Notes under the pieces: model-generated | The model's database searches: none | Told to the model about the DNA's origin: nothing | Seen by the model: only the letters and a program-made list of their open reading frames with translations | Source of the DNA: UBA4416 sp964541155 | GTDB taxonomy: Bacteria; Bacteroidota; Bacteroidia; B-17B0; Aurantibacillaceae | Direction: 5' to 3' | DNA: 64,000 bases | Assembly: GCA_964541155.1 (NCBI GenBank) | Contig: CAZIPC010000003.1 | Location: forward strand, 1 to 64,000 | Program-made: the position numbers and the translations under genes | Shown: one piece after another, positions 44,393-53,260 of the stretch | Position numbering within the stretch: position 1 is the first letter of the stretch | Layout: the number at the start of each line of letters is the position of its first letter

Positions 44393-45658
44393 TTATCTTA
44401 ATTTTAGTGTTACAATAGTTAAAGCCGCCAACATAATTCCTATGATAAAAAATCTCATAACAATTTTTGATTCATGAAAACCTGATTTTTGATAATGATG
44501 ATGTAGTGGAGCCATTTTAAATAAGCGATTAGCTCTGGCGAATTCTATACCATGTTTCTTCTTTTGATACTTGAAGTAGTATACTTGTAGAATTACAGAC
44601 ACATTTTCAACCAAGAATACACCGCATAAAATAGGGATTAATAATTCTTTACGAATTGCGATAGCAAATACAGCTATTATCCCACCTATAGCTAAACTAC
44701 CTGTGTCTCCCATAAACACTTGAGCAGGATAAGCATTGTACCATAAGAATCCAACACAAGCACCAACAAATGCAGCCATAAATACTACAAGTTCTCCAGT
44801 ATTGGGGATATACATAATATTTAAGTAATCAGCAAAAACTGTGTTACCACTTACATAAGCCAAAATACCTAAGGTTGTGCCAATAATAGCACTTGTTCCT
44901 GCAGCTAAACCGTCAATGCCATCTGTAATGTTAGCACCATTAGATACTGCTGTTACTATTAATATTACTATTGGAATAAAAATCAACCAACCATATTTTT
45001 GAGCATTATCTCCCATAAAAGACAATACTTTAGTGTAATCAAATTCGTTATTTTTTACAAAAGGTATTGTTGTTTTAATTGTTTTTGTTGAGGTTGAAGC
45101 ATATTTTGGAATAGTTAAATCTCTTTTTCCTCTTATTGCTTCGTCAAAAGAGTAGGCAGATTGTTGGTTGGCTGTTACTCTTTCTTTAATAACAACATCT
45201 GGATGAAAATAAAAAACGGCTCCAACTAATAGTCCAATTCCTATTTGCCCAACTACTTTAAACGTTCCTTTTAATCCTTCTTTATTTTTCTTAAATACTT
45301 TTATATAATCATCTAAAAAACCAATACATCCAAGCCAAACAGTTGATACTAGCATTAAAACAATATAGATGTTATGTATTTTAGCAAATAATAATGTTGG
45401 GATAATAATTGCGGCAAGGATAATTAATCCACCCATTGTTGGAGTTCCTGCTTTTTCATTTTGTCCTTCTAAGCCTAATTCTCTGATAGTTTCACCAATT
45501 TGTTTTTTGCGTATGTAATTTATAATTCGTTTACCAAAAACCATTGATATGATTAACGATGACAATAATGCTAAAGCCGCTCTAAATGAAATGTATTGAA
45601 AAACTCCTGCCCCTGGGAAGTTTAGTTGATCTAAATAATGGAATAAATAGTAAAACAT
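44393..45658 (-). CDS. mraY: Phospho-MurNAc-pentapeptide transferase MraY
   Basis: Moves phospho-MurNAc-pentapeptide to undecaprenyl phosphate, making lipid I. 421 residues, about 60 longer than E. coli MraY because of an insertion between membrane helices (about 155-215), common in Bacteroidota. Signatures: KAGTPTMGGLIIL, FLDDYIKVFKKNKEGL, NITDGIDGLAAG, NAYPAQVFMGDTGSLAIGG, and MAPLHHHYQKSG with the His-triplet. It has ten predicted membrane helices. murD follows after 7 nt and murE ends 1 nt upstream. Confidence 0.97.
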   Translation of the reverse strand: MFYYLFHYLDQLNFPGAGVFQYISFRAALALLSSLIISMVFGKRIINYIRKKQIGETIRELGLEGQNEKAGTPTMGGLIILAAIIIPTLLFAKIHNIYIVLMLVSTVWLGCIGFLDDYIKVFKKNKEGLKGTFKVVGQIGIGLLVGAVFYFHPDVVIKERVTANQQSAYSFDEAIRGKRDLTIPKYASTSTKTIKTTIPFVKNNEFDYTKVLSFMGDNAQKYGWLIFIPIVILIVTAVSNGANITDGIDGLAAGTSAIIGTTLGILAYVSGNTVFADYLNIMYIPNTGELVVFMAAFVGACVGFLWYNAYPAQVFMGDTGSLAIGGIIAVFAIAIRKELLIPILCGVFLVENVSVILQVYYFKYQKKKHGIEFARANRLFKMAPLHHHYQKSGFHESKIVMRFFIIGIMLAALTIVTLKLR

Positions 45659-45659
45659 T

Positions 45660-47123
45660 TTATATTTCTAGTGTTTTAAAGTTTTCTTTTACAATTTCGA
45701 AATCATCAAATGGATGTTTAATGCCATTTATTTCTTGATACTTTTCGTGACCCTTTCCTGCTATCAAAATAATATCTCCAGTTTTTGCAAATGATACAGC
45801 TGTTTTTATCGCTTCTTTTCTATCGCTGATGCGTAGTGTTTTTTTTAGGTCTGTAGGATTAATTCCTGCTTGCATTTGATTTAAAATATCTTCAGGATTT
45901 TCACTACGAGGATTATCACTTGTTAATATAATTTTATTACTAAACTCACATGCTATCTGAGACATTATTGGGCGCTTAGCAGAATCTCTATCACCTCCAC
46001 AACCAATCAAAGTAATTACTTGTTCGTTTCCTGTTCGGATATCTTTAATAGTTTCTAGTACATTTTTTAATGCATCAGGAGTATGCGCGTAATCTACAAT
46101 AGCAACAATGCCATTTTTAGATTTGATATATTGAAAACGACCTTCAACTGAATTTAAATTGCTTAGTGTAGTTAGTACCTGAACTTTATCTTGTTTTAAT
46201 AGTAAAGAAATTGCGTATACTACCAATACGTTATAGGCATTAAATGATCCAATTAATTTTACCCATACTTCTTGATTGTCAATGCTTAATAACAAACCGT
46301 TTAAATGATTTTCAATAATTCGACATTTGAAATCTGCAACTGATTTTAATCCATATGAATATTTTTTTGCTTTTGTATTTTGTAACATTACATTGCCATT
46401 TCTATCATCCTTATTAGTTAAAGCAAATGAATCATCTTGTAAATTATCAAAAAACATTTTTTTTGCTTTAATATATTCTTCAAACGTTTTATGATAATCT
46501 AAATGGTCGTGTGTAATATTTGAAAATGCTGCTCCAGTAAATTTTAATCCTGTAATTCTGTGTTGTACAATAGCATGAGAGCTCACTTCCATGAATGCGT
46601 ATTGACAACCAGATTCAACCATTTTAGCCAATAACTCGTTAAGCGATAGCGCATCCGGGGTAGTGTGAGTTGATGGTATAACAGTTGTGTTAATTTTATT
46701 TTCAACAGTAGATAACAATCCAACATTGTACCCTAATCCTCTAAATAAATTAAACAATAAAGTAACCGTTGTTGTTTTGCCATTAGTTCCGGTTATTCCA
46801 ACTAATTTTAATTTTTCAGAGGGGTTATCAAAAAAATTACAGGCAATATAACCTAATGCAGAGGATGAATTTAAAACCTTTACATAAGTAATGTTATCTT
46901 TTAATATTTCTGGCAATTCTTCACAAACAACAGCTACTGCTCCATTTTCAATTGCTAATTCAATATAATGATGCCCGTCAGATGCTGTTCCTCTTGTAGC
47001 AATAAATAAACAATCTTTTTTTGCTTTACGAGAATCAAATGTAACAGAAGAAATCGCTACGTTAGTAGAACCAATTATTTCTTCTAATCTTGTTTTATAT
47101 AATATATCGCTTAATAATTTCAC
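45660..47123 (-). CDS. murE: UDP-MurNAc-tripeptide ligase MurE (meso-DAP type)
   Basis: Adds the third residue of the stem peptide. 487 residues with VGITGTNGKTTTVTLL (ATP loop), HTTPDALSLNELLA, FSNITHDHLDYHKTF and VDYAHTPDALKNVL. The motif DNPR in LTSDNPRSENPEDI is the hallmark of meso-diaminopimelate specificity, so the wall is likely DAP-type. The start codon is GTG at 47121-47123, 1 nt after the ftsI stop. murF, normally next, is not in the cluster. Confidence 0.97.
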   Translation of the reverse strand: MKLLSDILYKTRLEEIIGSTNVAISSVTFDSRKAKKDCLFIATRGTASDGHHYIELAIENGAVAVVCEELPEILKDNITYVKVLNSSSALGYIACNFFDNPSEKLKLVGITGTNGKTTTVTLLFNLFRGLGYNVGLLSTVENKINTTVIPSTHTTPDALSLNELLAKMVESGCQYAFMEVSSHAIVQHRITGLKFTGAAFSNITHDHLDYHKTFEEYIKAKKMFFDNLQDDSFALTNKDDRNGNVMLQNTKAKKYSYGLKSVADFKCRIIENHLNGLLLSIDNQEVWVKLIGSFNAYNVLVVYAISLLLKQDKVQVLTTLSNLNSVEGRFQYIKSKNGIVAIVDYAHTPDALKNVLETIKDIRTGNEQVITLIGCGGDRDSAKRPIMSQIACEFSNKIILTSDNPRSENPEDILNQMQAGINPTDLKKTLRISDRKEAIKTAVSFAKTGDIILIAGKGHEKYQEINGIKHPFDDFEIVKENFKTLEI

Positions 47124-47124
47124 T

Positions 47125-49272
47125 CTAACTAAGTATTAATGTTATTTTGTCGCCTTTATTAAATTTTTTTCCAGCGTCAATAGATTGTTTTTTTACAGAT
47201 CCAATGCCTAATATCTTCACATGAAATCCAGAATTTTCTAATAAAAACATGGCATCTTTTGCCGATAATCCATTTAAATTTGGGACAATTCCTTTTTTTA
47301 ACTGGCTTTCTATATTTGTTGTTTGTAGCGAAATTTTAGCAGAATCATTTAGATCTCTTGATACAAAATCATTTTCAGAAGCATTAGTTTTACTATTTAA
47401 TTTCAGGGCTTTTGAAACCTGAATAAGTTCATCATTTTTAGATTTTATACTATTAGGTGCTTTTGTAATAACATTTTGTTTTTCGTTGATTGGAGATATA
47501 AAATCTAAACTATTAGAGTACACTTTTTCTGCAATTTCTTTAAAAACAGGCCCTGCTACTAACCCCCCGTAGTATATACCGTTACTAGGAGAATTTATGA
47601 TAACAATACAAGTGTATAGTGGATTATCGGCTGGAAAATACCCAACAAAAGAAGCTTGGTAATTTCTATTTCCAACATCTCCGTAAGCTGTTTTTCCACT
47701 TCCTCGTTTTACACCAATTTTTGCAATTTGCGCTGTTCCTGTTTTCCCCCCAACTTTAAATGCGGTTATATTTAATCCTTTTCCACTTCCATGTTCAACT
47801 ACACCTTCTAACATTTCTTTTGCTTTTTTTATAGTAGATGGCTTAACAATATGTTCTACTATTACTTCTGTAGTAAATGTTTTTACAGTTTTTCCATTAT
47901 GTTTTATCTCTCTTTCAAAACGAGGTTTTACCATTTTTCCATTATTAGCAACAGCGTTATAAAGCGTTAATGTTTGAAGTGGAGTAATTAAACTTTCATA
48001 TCCATAACTTATTTGAGGTAGGGTTAATCCTGACCAATCTTTGTTTTTAGGTTCTTTAATTAATGGATTTGCTTCGCCTGGTATAGATATTCCTAATTTT
48101 TGATTTAAGTGAAATGATTTTAATTTATTGATATATTGTTGAGGATTTTTAGAATAATATTTTACAATAGTTTTAGCTGCTGCTACATTTGACGAAACTT
48201 CAAAAGCTCGTTTAAGAGTTAAAACAGCTGTTTCAGGAGGATGAGCATCTTTTATTGTTTTATTATAATAAGTAATTTCTCCATTACCAACATGTATTTT
48301 TTCGTCCAAACTTAAATCATAATCATCCATTACCGCTAAGTAAGATGCCAATTTAAAAGTTGATCCCGGTTCAGTAGCATAACCAATGGCATAGTTTAAA
48401 CTTTCGCTGTATGCACTTGAATCTTTTCCATCTCTTGTTAAATTAGCAATAGCTTTTATCTCACCTGTTTTTACTTCCATTAATATAGCACAACCATGAG
48501 AAGCTTTGTTTTTGATAAGAGTATTCATTAATGCATTTTCTGCAACATCTTGTATGTTAATGTCTATAGTTGTATATAAGTCACTACCATCTTTTGGTTC
48601 AATTTCATTTTCGTCGTTAATGGGTCTCCACACATCGCCAGCAATTTTCTGCATTAATCGTTGTCCGCTAATACCCATTAATACTGAATCATAAGCACCT
48701 TCTAATCCAACAGGTTTCACTCCTTCTCTTGCCATTCCAATAGTTCTGGCTGCTAACATTTTAAATGGACGTTCTCTCTTATTTGTTTGAAGTGTAACTA
48801 ACCCCCCGCGTTTGCCTTTTTTTAATATAGGAAAGGTCTTAAGTTTTTGTAAATCTTTATAAGATACGTTGCGTTTTAAAATCACATAACGGTCTCCGCT
48901 TTTTCTCGCTCTTCTTAATAATTTTGTGTATTGTTTGGCAGATTTATCTTTAAATAAATCCGATAGCATAAAACAAAGTGAATCTATTTTTGATTCAAAT
49001 AATTTTTTATCAATAGAAGGCGCATTAATATCAATTGCTACTTCGTAATAAGGTAATGATGTGGCTAAAAGGTTTCCGTTTATATCAAAAATGTTTCCTC
49101 GTGCAGCTTGTATTTCATGAACTTGTGTGTTAAACGCTTCTGCTTTCGCTTTCCATTCAGCCCCTTCTTTAAATTGAATAACACACATTTTGTAAAGAAT
49201 AGAAAGAGCAAATACACATAGAAATATGTATACTAAATATGTTCTAGATAATATGTCTTTTTTATTTTCCAA
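47125..49272 (-). CDS. ftsI: Septal penicillin-binding protein FtsI (PBP3/2-type) with PASTA
   Basis: Class B transpeptidase of the divisome. 715 residues: short cytoplasmic start, one transmembrane helix (about 12-30), dimerization domain (EIQAARGNIFDINGNLLA), transpeptidase with EPGSTFKLAS (active Ser), SSN in EVSSNVAA and KTGTAQ, and one PASTA domain at the C-terminus (about 655-715, VPNLNGLSAKDAMFLLENSG). Translation starts at TTG 49270-49272; an in-frame stop just upstream leaves no other start. The start overlaps the ftsL end by 11 nt. Confidence 0.96.
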   Translation of the reverse strand: MENKKDILSRTYLVYIFLCVFALSILYKMCVIQFKEGAEWKAKAEAFNTQVHEIQAARGNIFDINGNLLATSLPYYEVAIDINAPSIDKKLFESKIDSLCFMLSDLFKDKSAKQYTKLLRRARKSGDRYVILKRNVSYKDLQKLKTFPILKKGKRGGLVTLQTNKRERPFKMLAARTIGMAREGVKPVGLEGAYDSVLMGISGQRLMQKIAGDVWRPINDENEIEPKDGSDLYTTIDINIQDVAENALMNTLIKNKASHGCAILMEVKTGEIKAIANLTRDGKDSSAYSESLNYAIGYATEPGSTFKLASYLAVMDDYDLSLDEKIHVGNGEITYYNKTIKDAHPPETAVLTLKRAFEVSSNVAAAKTIVKYYSKNPQQYINKLKSFHLNQKLGISIPGEANPLIKEPKNKDWSGLTLPQISYGYESLITPLQTLTLYNAVANNGKMVKPRFEREIKHNGKTVKTFTTEVIVEHIVKPSTIKKAKEMLEGVVEHGSGKGLNITAFKVGGKTGTAQIAKIGVKRGSGKTAYGDVGNRNYQASFVGYFPADNPLYTCIVIINSPSNGIYYGGLVAGPVFKEIAEKVYSNSLDFISPINEKQNVITKAPNSIKSKNDELIQVSKALKLNSKTNASENDFVSRDLNDSAKISLQTTNIESQLKKGIVPNLNGLSAKDAMFLLENSGFHVKILGIGSVKKQSIDAGKKFNKGDKITLILS

Positions 49273-49717
49273 TTTTTATACTATCTGTTTCTATTTTTAT
49301 TGGTGCCACTACTGGTTCTTTCAACCCAAGAGATGTTACCGCTTTAGCAACCTCGCTTTGTTTACTGATAAACATTAAATCTGATTTTGATGAAATAAAC
49401 TCAGTTCTCAATTCTTTTATTTCATTTGTCACTTTGTTTACTTCTCTAATTTTATCATCAGCATAGTATCCATTTGCGATGTATAAAATGGCAATTAACC
49501 CAAGAAATAAAATAAATGGCATGTGTTTTACAGCCCTTTCATCACTTAAAAAACTCCCCCCAAAGATTTTAGATAATGCCTTAGCAAGCACTCCTTTTTT
49601 TGTAGTCTTTGTAGGCTTAGATACAACTTTAGAATTTTCTTCAACTTCCTCTAGTTCAACTAATTCTTCTAGTTCAACTATTTCTTCTTTAGGTATGTCT
49701 CTAAATTTGTTTGCCAC
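49262..49717 (-). CDS. ftsL: FtsL-like cell division protein
   Basis: A 151-residue bitopic protein starting with GTG at 49715-49717. The N-terminus is acidic (EEIVELEELVELEEVEENSK), then a basic stretch, a transmembrane helix (about 86-105, MPFILFLGLIAILYIANGYYA) and a periplasmic coiled coil with heptad-like Lys/Glu (EVNKVTNEIKELRTEFISSKSD). This matches the 'FtsL-like putative cell division protein' seen in the Bacteroidota dcw cluster. FtsL-FtsB-FtsQ activates FtsW-FtsI. It follows rsmH by 38 nt. Confidence 0.88.
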   Translation of the reverse strand: MANKFRDIPKEEIVELEELVELEEVEENSKVVSKPTKTTKKGVLAKALSKIFGGSFLSDERAVKHMPFILFLGLIAILYIANGYYADDKIREVNKVTNEIKELRTEFISSKSDLMFISKQSEVAKAVTSLGLKEPVVAPIKIETDSIKIGK

Positions 49718-49755
49718 TTAAGATGATTTTTATTTTTTTTAGTTTATCTTATGTA

Positions 49756-50679
49756 TTATAGTTTAGTTGCTATTCTTAATTTTGCACTTCTTGCTCTCGA
49801 GTTTATTTCAATTTCTTTTATATCTGGTACTATTGGCTTTGAAGTAAGAGACTTGAAGTATTTTGTTATTTTACCAAACACGATGTCTTTTTCTTCTTTC
49901 CCATCTACATTACCTGAACGTATGATGTTCTTAACCAATCTATCTTCTAAACTATGGTAACTCATAATAACTAGTCTTGAGTTTGGTTTTAATAAATAAA
50001 CACATTGTGTTAAGCATTCTTTTAAGGCCTCCATTTCCTGATTTACCTCAATTCTTATAGCTTGGTATACTTTTGCTAGATATCTACTTTCTTCAAATTT
50101 TGGAGTACACGGCTTAATAATATTTTTAAATTGAGCTGTAGTTTCTATAGGTTCATTTACTCTAGCTTCAAAAATTAGGTTAGCTAGTTTATATGCATTA
50201 TCAACTTCACCGTATTCTCTAAAAATTGCAGTTAGCTTTTTTACATCATAGGTATTTAATACTTTTTTAGCTGTTAAATCTGATTTTTGATTCATTCGCA
50301 TATCTAAATCAGCATCAAAACGAATAGAAAAACCACGCTCTCCTTTATCAAATTGGTGAGATGAAACACCTAAATCACCTAATATGCCATCAACGTGTGT
50401 AATCCCGTATAATTTTAGGTAGTTAGAGATGTATCTAAAATTATGAGGAATGAATGTTAAACGCTCATCTTCTGGAATATTAGCTTTAGCATCCTCATCT
50501 TGATCAAAAGAAAATAATTTTCCTTTTTTTGAAAGATGTTTTAAAATTTCTTTTGAATGTCCGCCACCACCAAACGTTAAATCAACATACACGCCATCAG
50601 GATTTATGTTAAGTCCATCTATGCAAGGTTGTAAAAGAACGGGGATATGATAAGTGCTATTACTCATCATCTCCATCAT
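49756..50679 (-). CDS. rsmH: 16S rRNA (cytosine-1402-N4) methyltransferase RsmH
   Basis: N4-methylates C1402 of 16S rRNA. 307 residues: HIPVLLQPCIDGLNI, VDLTFGGGGHSKEIL (SAM loop), GILGDLGVSSHQFD, RMNQ, and SYHSLEDRLVKN near the C-terminus. Several in-frame Met codons lie at the start; the fifth (MSNSTYHIPVLLQ, from 50667) is as likely as the first. It overlaps the mraZ 3' end by up to 20 nt. Confidence 0.97.
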   Translation of the reverse strand: MMEMMSNSTYHIPVLLQPCIDGLNINPDGVYVDLTFGGGGHSKEILKHLSKKGKLFSFDQDEDAKANIPEDERLTFIPHNFRYISNYLKLYGITHVDGILGDLGVSSHQFDKGERGFSIRFDADLDMRMNQKSDLTAKKVLNTYDVKKLTAIFREYGEVDNAYKLANLIFEARVNEPIETTAQFKNIIKPCTPKFEESRYLAKVYQAIRIEVNQEMEALKECLTQCVYLLKPNSRLVIMSYHSLEDRLVKNIIRSGNVDGKEEKDIVFGKITKYFKSLTSKPIVPDIKEIEINSRARSAKLRIATKL

Positions 50680-51130
50680 TAAAATTTAAGTTTCCTAAAA
50701 CATCTTCTGCTAATTTCTCTATATCAATATCTTGACTTAAGAATTGTTCGTATAATTTTTTATCCCAAATTTCAATTACATTATTGCTTCCTAATACTTT
50801 GATATCAGATTTGATATCAGCGTATTCTACTAATGGTTTTGGCAATAAAACACGCCCAGTGTTATCTGCATCTGCGGCTGTTGCCCCCCCAGTAAATTTT
50901 CTAACAAATACATCATTAGATTTAATTAAACGATTAAGCTTGCTTAATTTTTTGTTTAGCTTATTCCATTCATTAATAGGATAAAGCACTAAACATTTTT
51001 GATGAAGATTTCGGTTAATAACAAACCCCTTATCAAATACTTCTTCCAATTGCTTCCTTAAATTCACAGGAAACATAAAGCGACCTTTCGCATCAACTTT
51101 ACATTCGTATTCTCCTATAAGGCTTGTCAT
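50660..51130 (-). CDS. mraZ: Transcriptional regulator MraZ
   Basis: A 156-residue DNA-binding regulator and the first gene of the dcw cluster. It has two swapped-hairpin AbrB-like halves: LIGEYECKVDAKGRFMFPVNLRK, and AADADNTGRVLLPKPLVEYA with a basic patch. MraZ binds repeats upstream of its own gene and represses the cluster in E. coli. Here four 10-bp boxes and an overlapping TAnnTTTG promoter lie directly upstream, fitting autoregulation. Confidence 0.97.
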   Translation of the reverse strand: MTSLIGEYECKVDAKGRFMFPVNLRKQLEEVFDKGFVINRNLHQKCLVLYPINEWNKLNKKLSKLNRLIKSNDVFVRKFTGGATAADADNTGRVLLPKPLVEYADIKSDIKVLGSNNVIEIWDKKLYEQFLSQDIDIEKLAEDVLGNLNFNDGDDE

Positions 51131-51154
51131 TATTGGATTTAGTTTTAATTAGGT

Positions 51155-51162
51155 CAAAAATA
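51155..51162 (-). promoter_or_regulatory. -7 promoter box for the mraZ-dcw cluster
   Basis: The minus strand reads TATTTTTG, an exact TAnnTTTG match, 24 nt before the mraZ ATG at 51130. The -33 region is covered by the 10-bp boxes at 51171-51210. Confidence 0.7.
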
Positions 51163-51170
51163 ATTAATTT

Positions 51171-51210
51171 TTTACCACTTTCTACCACTTTTGCCCATTT
51201 TTTACCACTT
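51171..51210 (-). promoter_or_regulatory. MraZ operator: four 10-bp direct repeats
   Basis: On the plus strand the blocks TTTACCACTT, TCTACCACTT, TTGCCCATTT and TTTACCACTT follow each other without a gap. The minus strand reads AAGTGGTAAA in outer units; the shared core is TGG every 10 bp (one helical turn). The known Mollicute MraZ box is AAAGTG(G/T) repeated with a 3-nt spacer, and E. coli MraZ also binds TGGG-type repeats at this phase. The boxes start 8 bp upstream of the -7 box, where MraZ would block the polymerase. Confidence 0.8.
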
Positions 51211-51378
51211 TTGTTGATAAATTCAAACTTGTTAATAATTTTGAAACGAAATTATTACTAAGTAATTTTTAGAACTATAAATCATAAGCCCTGATTTTAT
51301 TGGTGATTTGAGTAATTGGCAACAGGCGATACTTTTTTAAAAAGATTTTTTTGATGATTGAGATATTAACAATTGTTT

Positions 51379-51386
51379 TATCTTTG
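51379..51386 (+). promoter_or_regulatory. -7 promoter box for the acyltransferase-ispF operon
   Basis: TATCTTTG matches TAnnTTTG and lies 10 nt before the ATG at 51397; a TTG 18 bp upstream can serve as the -33 element. In-frame TTG at 51373 lies upstream of the box and is not the start. Confidence 0.6.
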
Positions 51387-51396
51387 TTGTCCTAGT

Positions 51397-52251
51397 ATGG
51401 AGAACAAAAAATTTATAGATATTGAAAAAGTTTTAAGAGAAAAGGCGTATAAACTTTATAAATGGTTGCCTCGTTTTGCAATTAATTGGCTTAAGAAGAA
51501 ATTGCATGAGGATGAAATTAACGCAGCAATGCGTGATTTAAAAGACGAAGAAGGATTAAATTTTAATACAAAAGCTTTAGAAAGATTAGGAGCAAAAGTG
51601 GAATCTAAACATTTAGAATTGGTTCCTTTAACCGGCTCTATTATTATTGCCGCCAACCATCCATTAGGTGGCTTAGATGGAATGGCTTTAATAAAATCTG
51701 TGGGAGATATTAGGCCCGATGTTCGTTTTTTTGTAAATGATATCTTAAAAAATTTAAAAAATTATGGCGATATTTTTGTTGCCGTTAATAAAGTGGGGGC
51801 GTCTTCTACAAAGTCATTAAGAACGATGGAGGAGGTTTTTATGACAGAATGCGCAGTTTTGTTTTTTCCGGCAGGAATGGTTTCTCGAAAACAAAATGGC
51901 TTGGTAAGAGATTTAGTTTGGAAAAAAAGTTTTGTAACACAGGCTATTGATCATAAACGAATGATACAGCCTGTTTTTATTGAAGGAGAAAACTCTAAAT
52001 TCTTTTACAATTTCGCAAATTTTAGAAAAAAAATAGGCATTAAAGCAAATATAGAAATGTTGTTTTTGCCAGACGAAATGTTTAAAGGCAGGAAAGAAAC
52101 AATAAAAATACATTATAGTAAACCTTTTGATTCAAGTATTTTACATGATGGTAAAACCCATAAGCAATGGTCTGATTTAATATATCAGTACATTTACTCT
52201 AAAGAATTTATGAAGGGTATTCCTTTTGAAGAATACATGAAGGCGTTTTAA
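51397..52251 (+). CDS. PlsC-type lysophospholipid/aminolipid acyltransferase
   Basis: A 284-residue acyltransferase from ATG 51397 (MENKKFIDIEKVLREKAYKL). The catalytic HX4D motif is in IIAANHPLGGLDG, with FPAGMVSRKQNG as the second conserved block. The length and sequence fit the putative-hemolysin/OlsA-like branch, which in Bacteroides includes an enzyme (GlsA) of glycine-lipid synthesis. The acceptor lipid cannot be fixed by eye. It shares a transcript with ispF, 15 nt downstream. Confidence 0.85.
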   Translation: MENKKFIDIEKVLREKAYKLYKWLPRFAINWLKKKLHEDEINAAMRDLKDEEGLNFNTKALERLGAKVESKHLELVPLTGSIIIAANHPLGGLDGMALIKSVGDIRPDVRFFVNDILKNLKNYGDIFVAVNKVGASSTKSLRTMEEVFMTECAVLFFPAGMVSRKQNGLVRDLVWKKSFVTQAIDHKRMIQPVFIEGENSKFFYNFANFRKKIGIKANIEMLFLPDEMFKGRKETIKIHYSKPFDSSILHDGKTHKQWSDLIYQYIYSKEFMKGIPFEEYMKAF

Positions 52252-52266
52252 TAAGATAAAAAAAAT

Positions 52267-52755
52267 ATGGTTAATATAAGAGTAGGTTTTGGGTATGATG
52301 TTCATCCTTTAGGCGAGGGTAGGGAGTTGTGGTTAGGTGGAATAAAATTAAAATTTGATAAAGGTTGTGTAGGGCATAGTGATGCAGATGTATTATTACA
52401 TGCCATTTGTGATGCGCTATTAGGCGCAGCTAATCTTAGAGATATAGGATTTCACTTCCCTAATACAAATCCAAAATATAAAGGAGCAGATAGCAAGTTG
52501 TTATTAAAAGAAGTTGTGAATTTATTAGATAATAATGGATATGCTATCGGCAATGTTGATGCTACATTAAGTTTAGAAGCGCCAAAAGTAAATCCTCATA
52601 TTACAGAAATGCAAAATGTATTGGCGCCTCTAATGAACATAACGCCAAATGACGTTTCTATAAAAGCCACTACTAACGAACGCTTAGGCTATGTTGGCAG
52701 AGAGGAAGGAGTTAATGCTTATGCTGTAGCTTTAATTTATAAAAAAACTAAATAA
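52267..52755 (+). CDS. ispF: 2-C-methyl-D-erythritol 2,4-cyclodiphosphate synthase IspF
   Basis: An enzyme of the MEP isoprenoid pathway. 162 residues: GFGYDVHPLGEGRELWLGGI with the metal ligands Asp and His (DVH), KGCVGHSDADVLLHAICDALLGAA (third ligand His), DIGFHFPNTNPKYKG, and KATTNERLGYVGREEG at the C-terminus. It overlaps nothing and converges with the methylmalonyl-CoA epimerase gene (9 nt gap). Confidence 0.98.
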   Translation: MVNIRVGFGYDVHPLGEGRELWLGGIKLKFDKGCVGHSDADVLLHAICDALLGAANLRDIGFHFPNTNPKYKGADSKLLLKEVVNLLDNNGYAIGNVDATLSLEAPKVNPHITEMQNVLAPLMNITPNDVSIKATTNERLGYVGREEGVNAYAVALIYKKTK

Positions 52756-52764
52756 ATGCCTACA

Positions 52765-53172
52765 TTATTCTTTTTTTTCTTGACATAATTCAACTAAAAC
52801 ACCATTAGTACTTTTCGGATGTAAAAAGAAAATTAATTTATTATCAGCACCACTTTTAGGCTCCTTATTTAACACTTCAAATCCCTCGGCTTTTAAACGA
52901 TCCATTTCATAGTATATATCATCTACCTCATAAGCTATATGATGTATTCCTTCGCCTTTTTTATCAATAAATTTAGCAATAGCACTATTCGAATTTGTGG
53001 CTTCTAGTAACTCAATTTTTGTTTCCCCTAGCATAAAAAAAGAGGTACTTACACCTTCGCTTTCAACTGATTCTACTTTATAATGATCCTTACCAAACAA
53101 TCTTTTAAATAAATCGTTTGAAGTTTGAAGACTTTTTACGGCAATTCCAATATGTTCTATTTTTTTTATCAT
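52765..53172 (-). CDS. mce: Methylmalonyl-CoA epimerase
   Basis: A 135-residue vicinal-oxygen-chelate protein that interconverts (R)- and (S)-methylmalonyl-CoA in propionate metabolism. IEHIGIAVKSLQTS (first metal His), TKIELLEATNSNSAIAKFIDKKGEGIHHIAYEVDDI (second His), and GVLVELCQEK (Glu ligand) are present. Length is normal. Its -7 box lies 16 nt upstream. It implies that methylmalonyl-CoA mutase is encoded elsewhere. Confidence 0.93.
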   Translation of the reverse strand: MIKKIEHIGIAVKSLQTSNDLFKRLFGKDHYKVESVESEGVSTSFFMLGETKIELLEATNSNSAIAKFIDKKGEGIHHIAYEVDDIYYEMDRLKAEGFEVLNKEPKSGADNKLIFFLHPKSTNGVLVELCQEKKE

Positions 53173-53188
53173 AAAGCTCTATTTTTCT

Positions 53189-53196
53189 CAAAAATA
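53189..53196 (-). promoter_or_regulatory. -7 promoter box for the epimerase gene
   Basis: The minus strand reads TATTTTTG (TAnnTTTG), 16 nt before the ATG at 53172. It is divergent from the tatA promoter. Confidence 0.5.
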
Positions 53197-53211
53197 ACAG
53201 ATTTTCCTTAA

Positions 53212-53242
53212 TTTGCTTAAAACTAATAAATACGTATATTTG
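53212..53242 (+). promoter_or_regulatory. Full Bacteroidota promoter for tatA
   Basis: TTTG (53212-53215) is separated by 19 bp from TATATTTG (53235-53242), matching both -33 and -7 elements of the phylum's consensus. The tatA ATG is 18 nt downstream. Confidence 0.75.
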
Positions 53243-53260
53243 TAATCTAAATTTATAACA

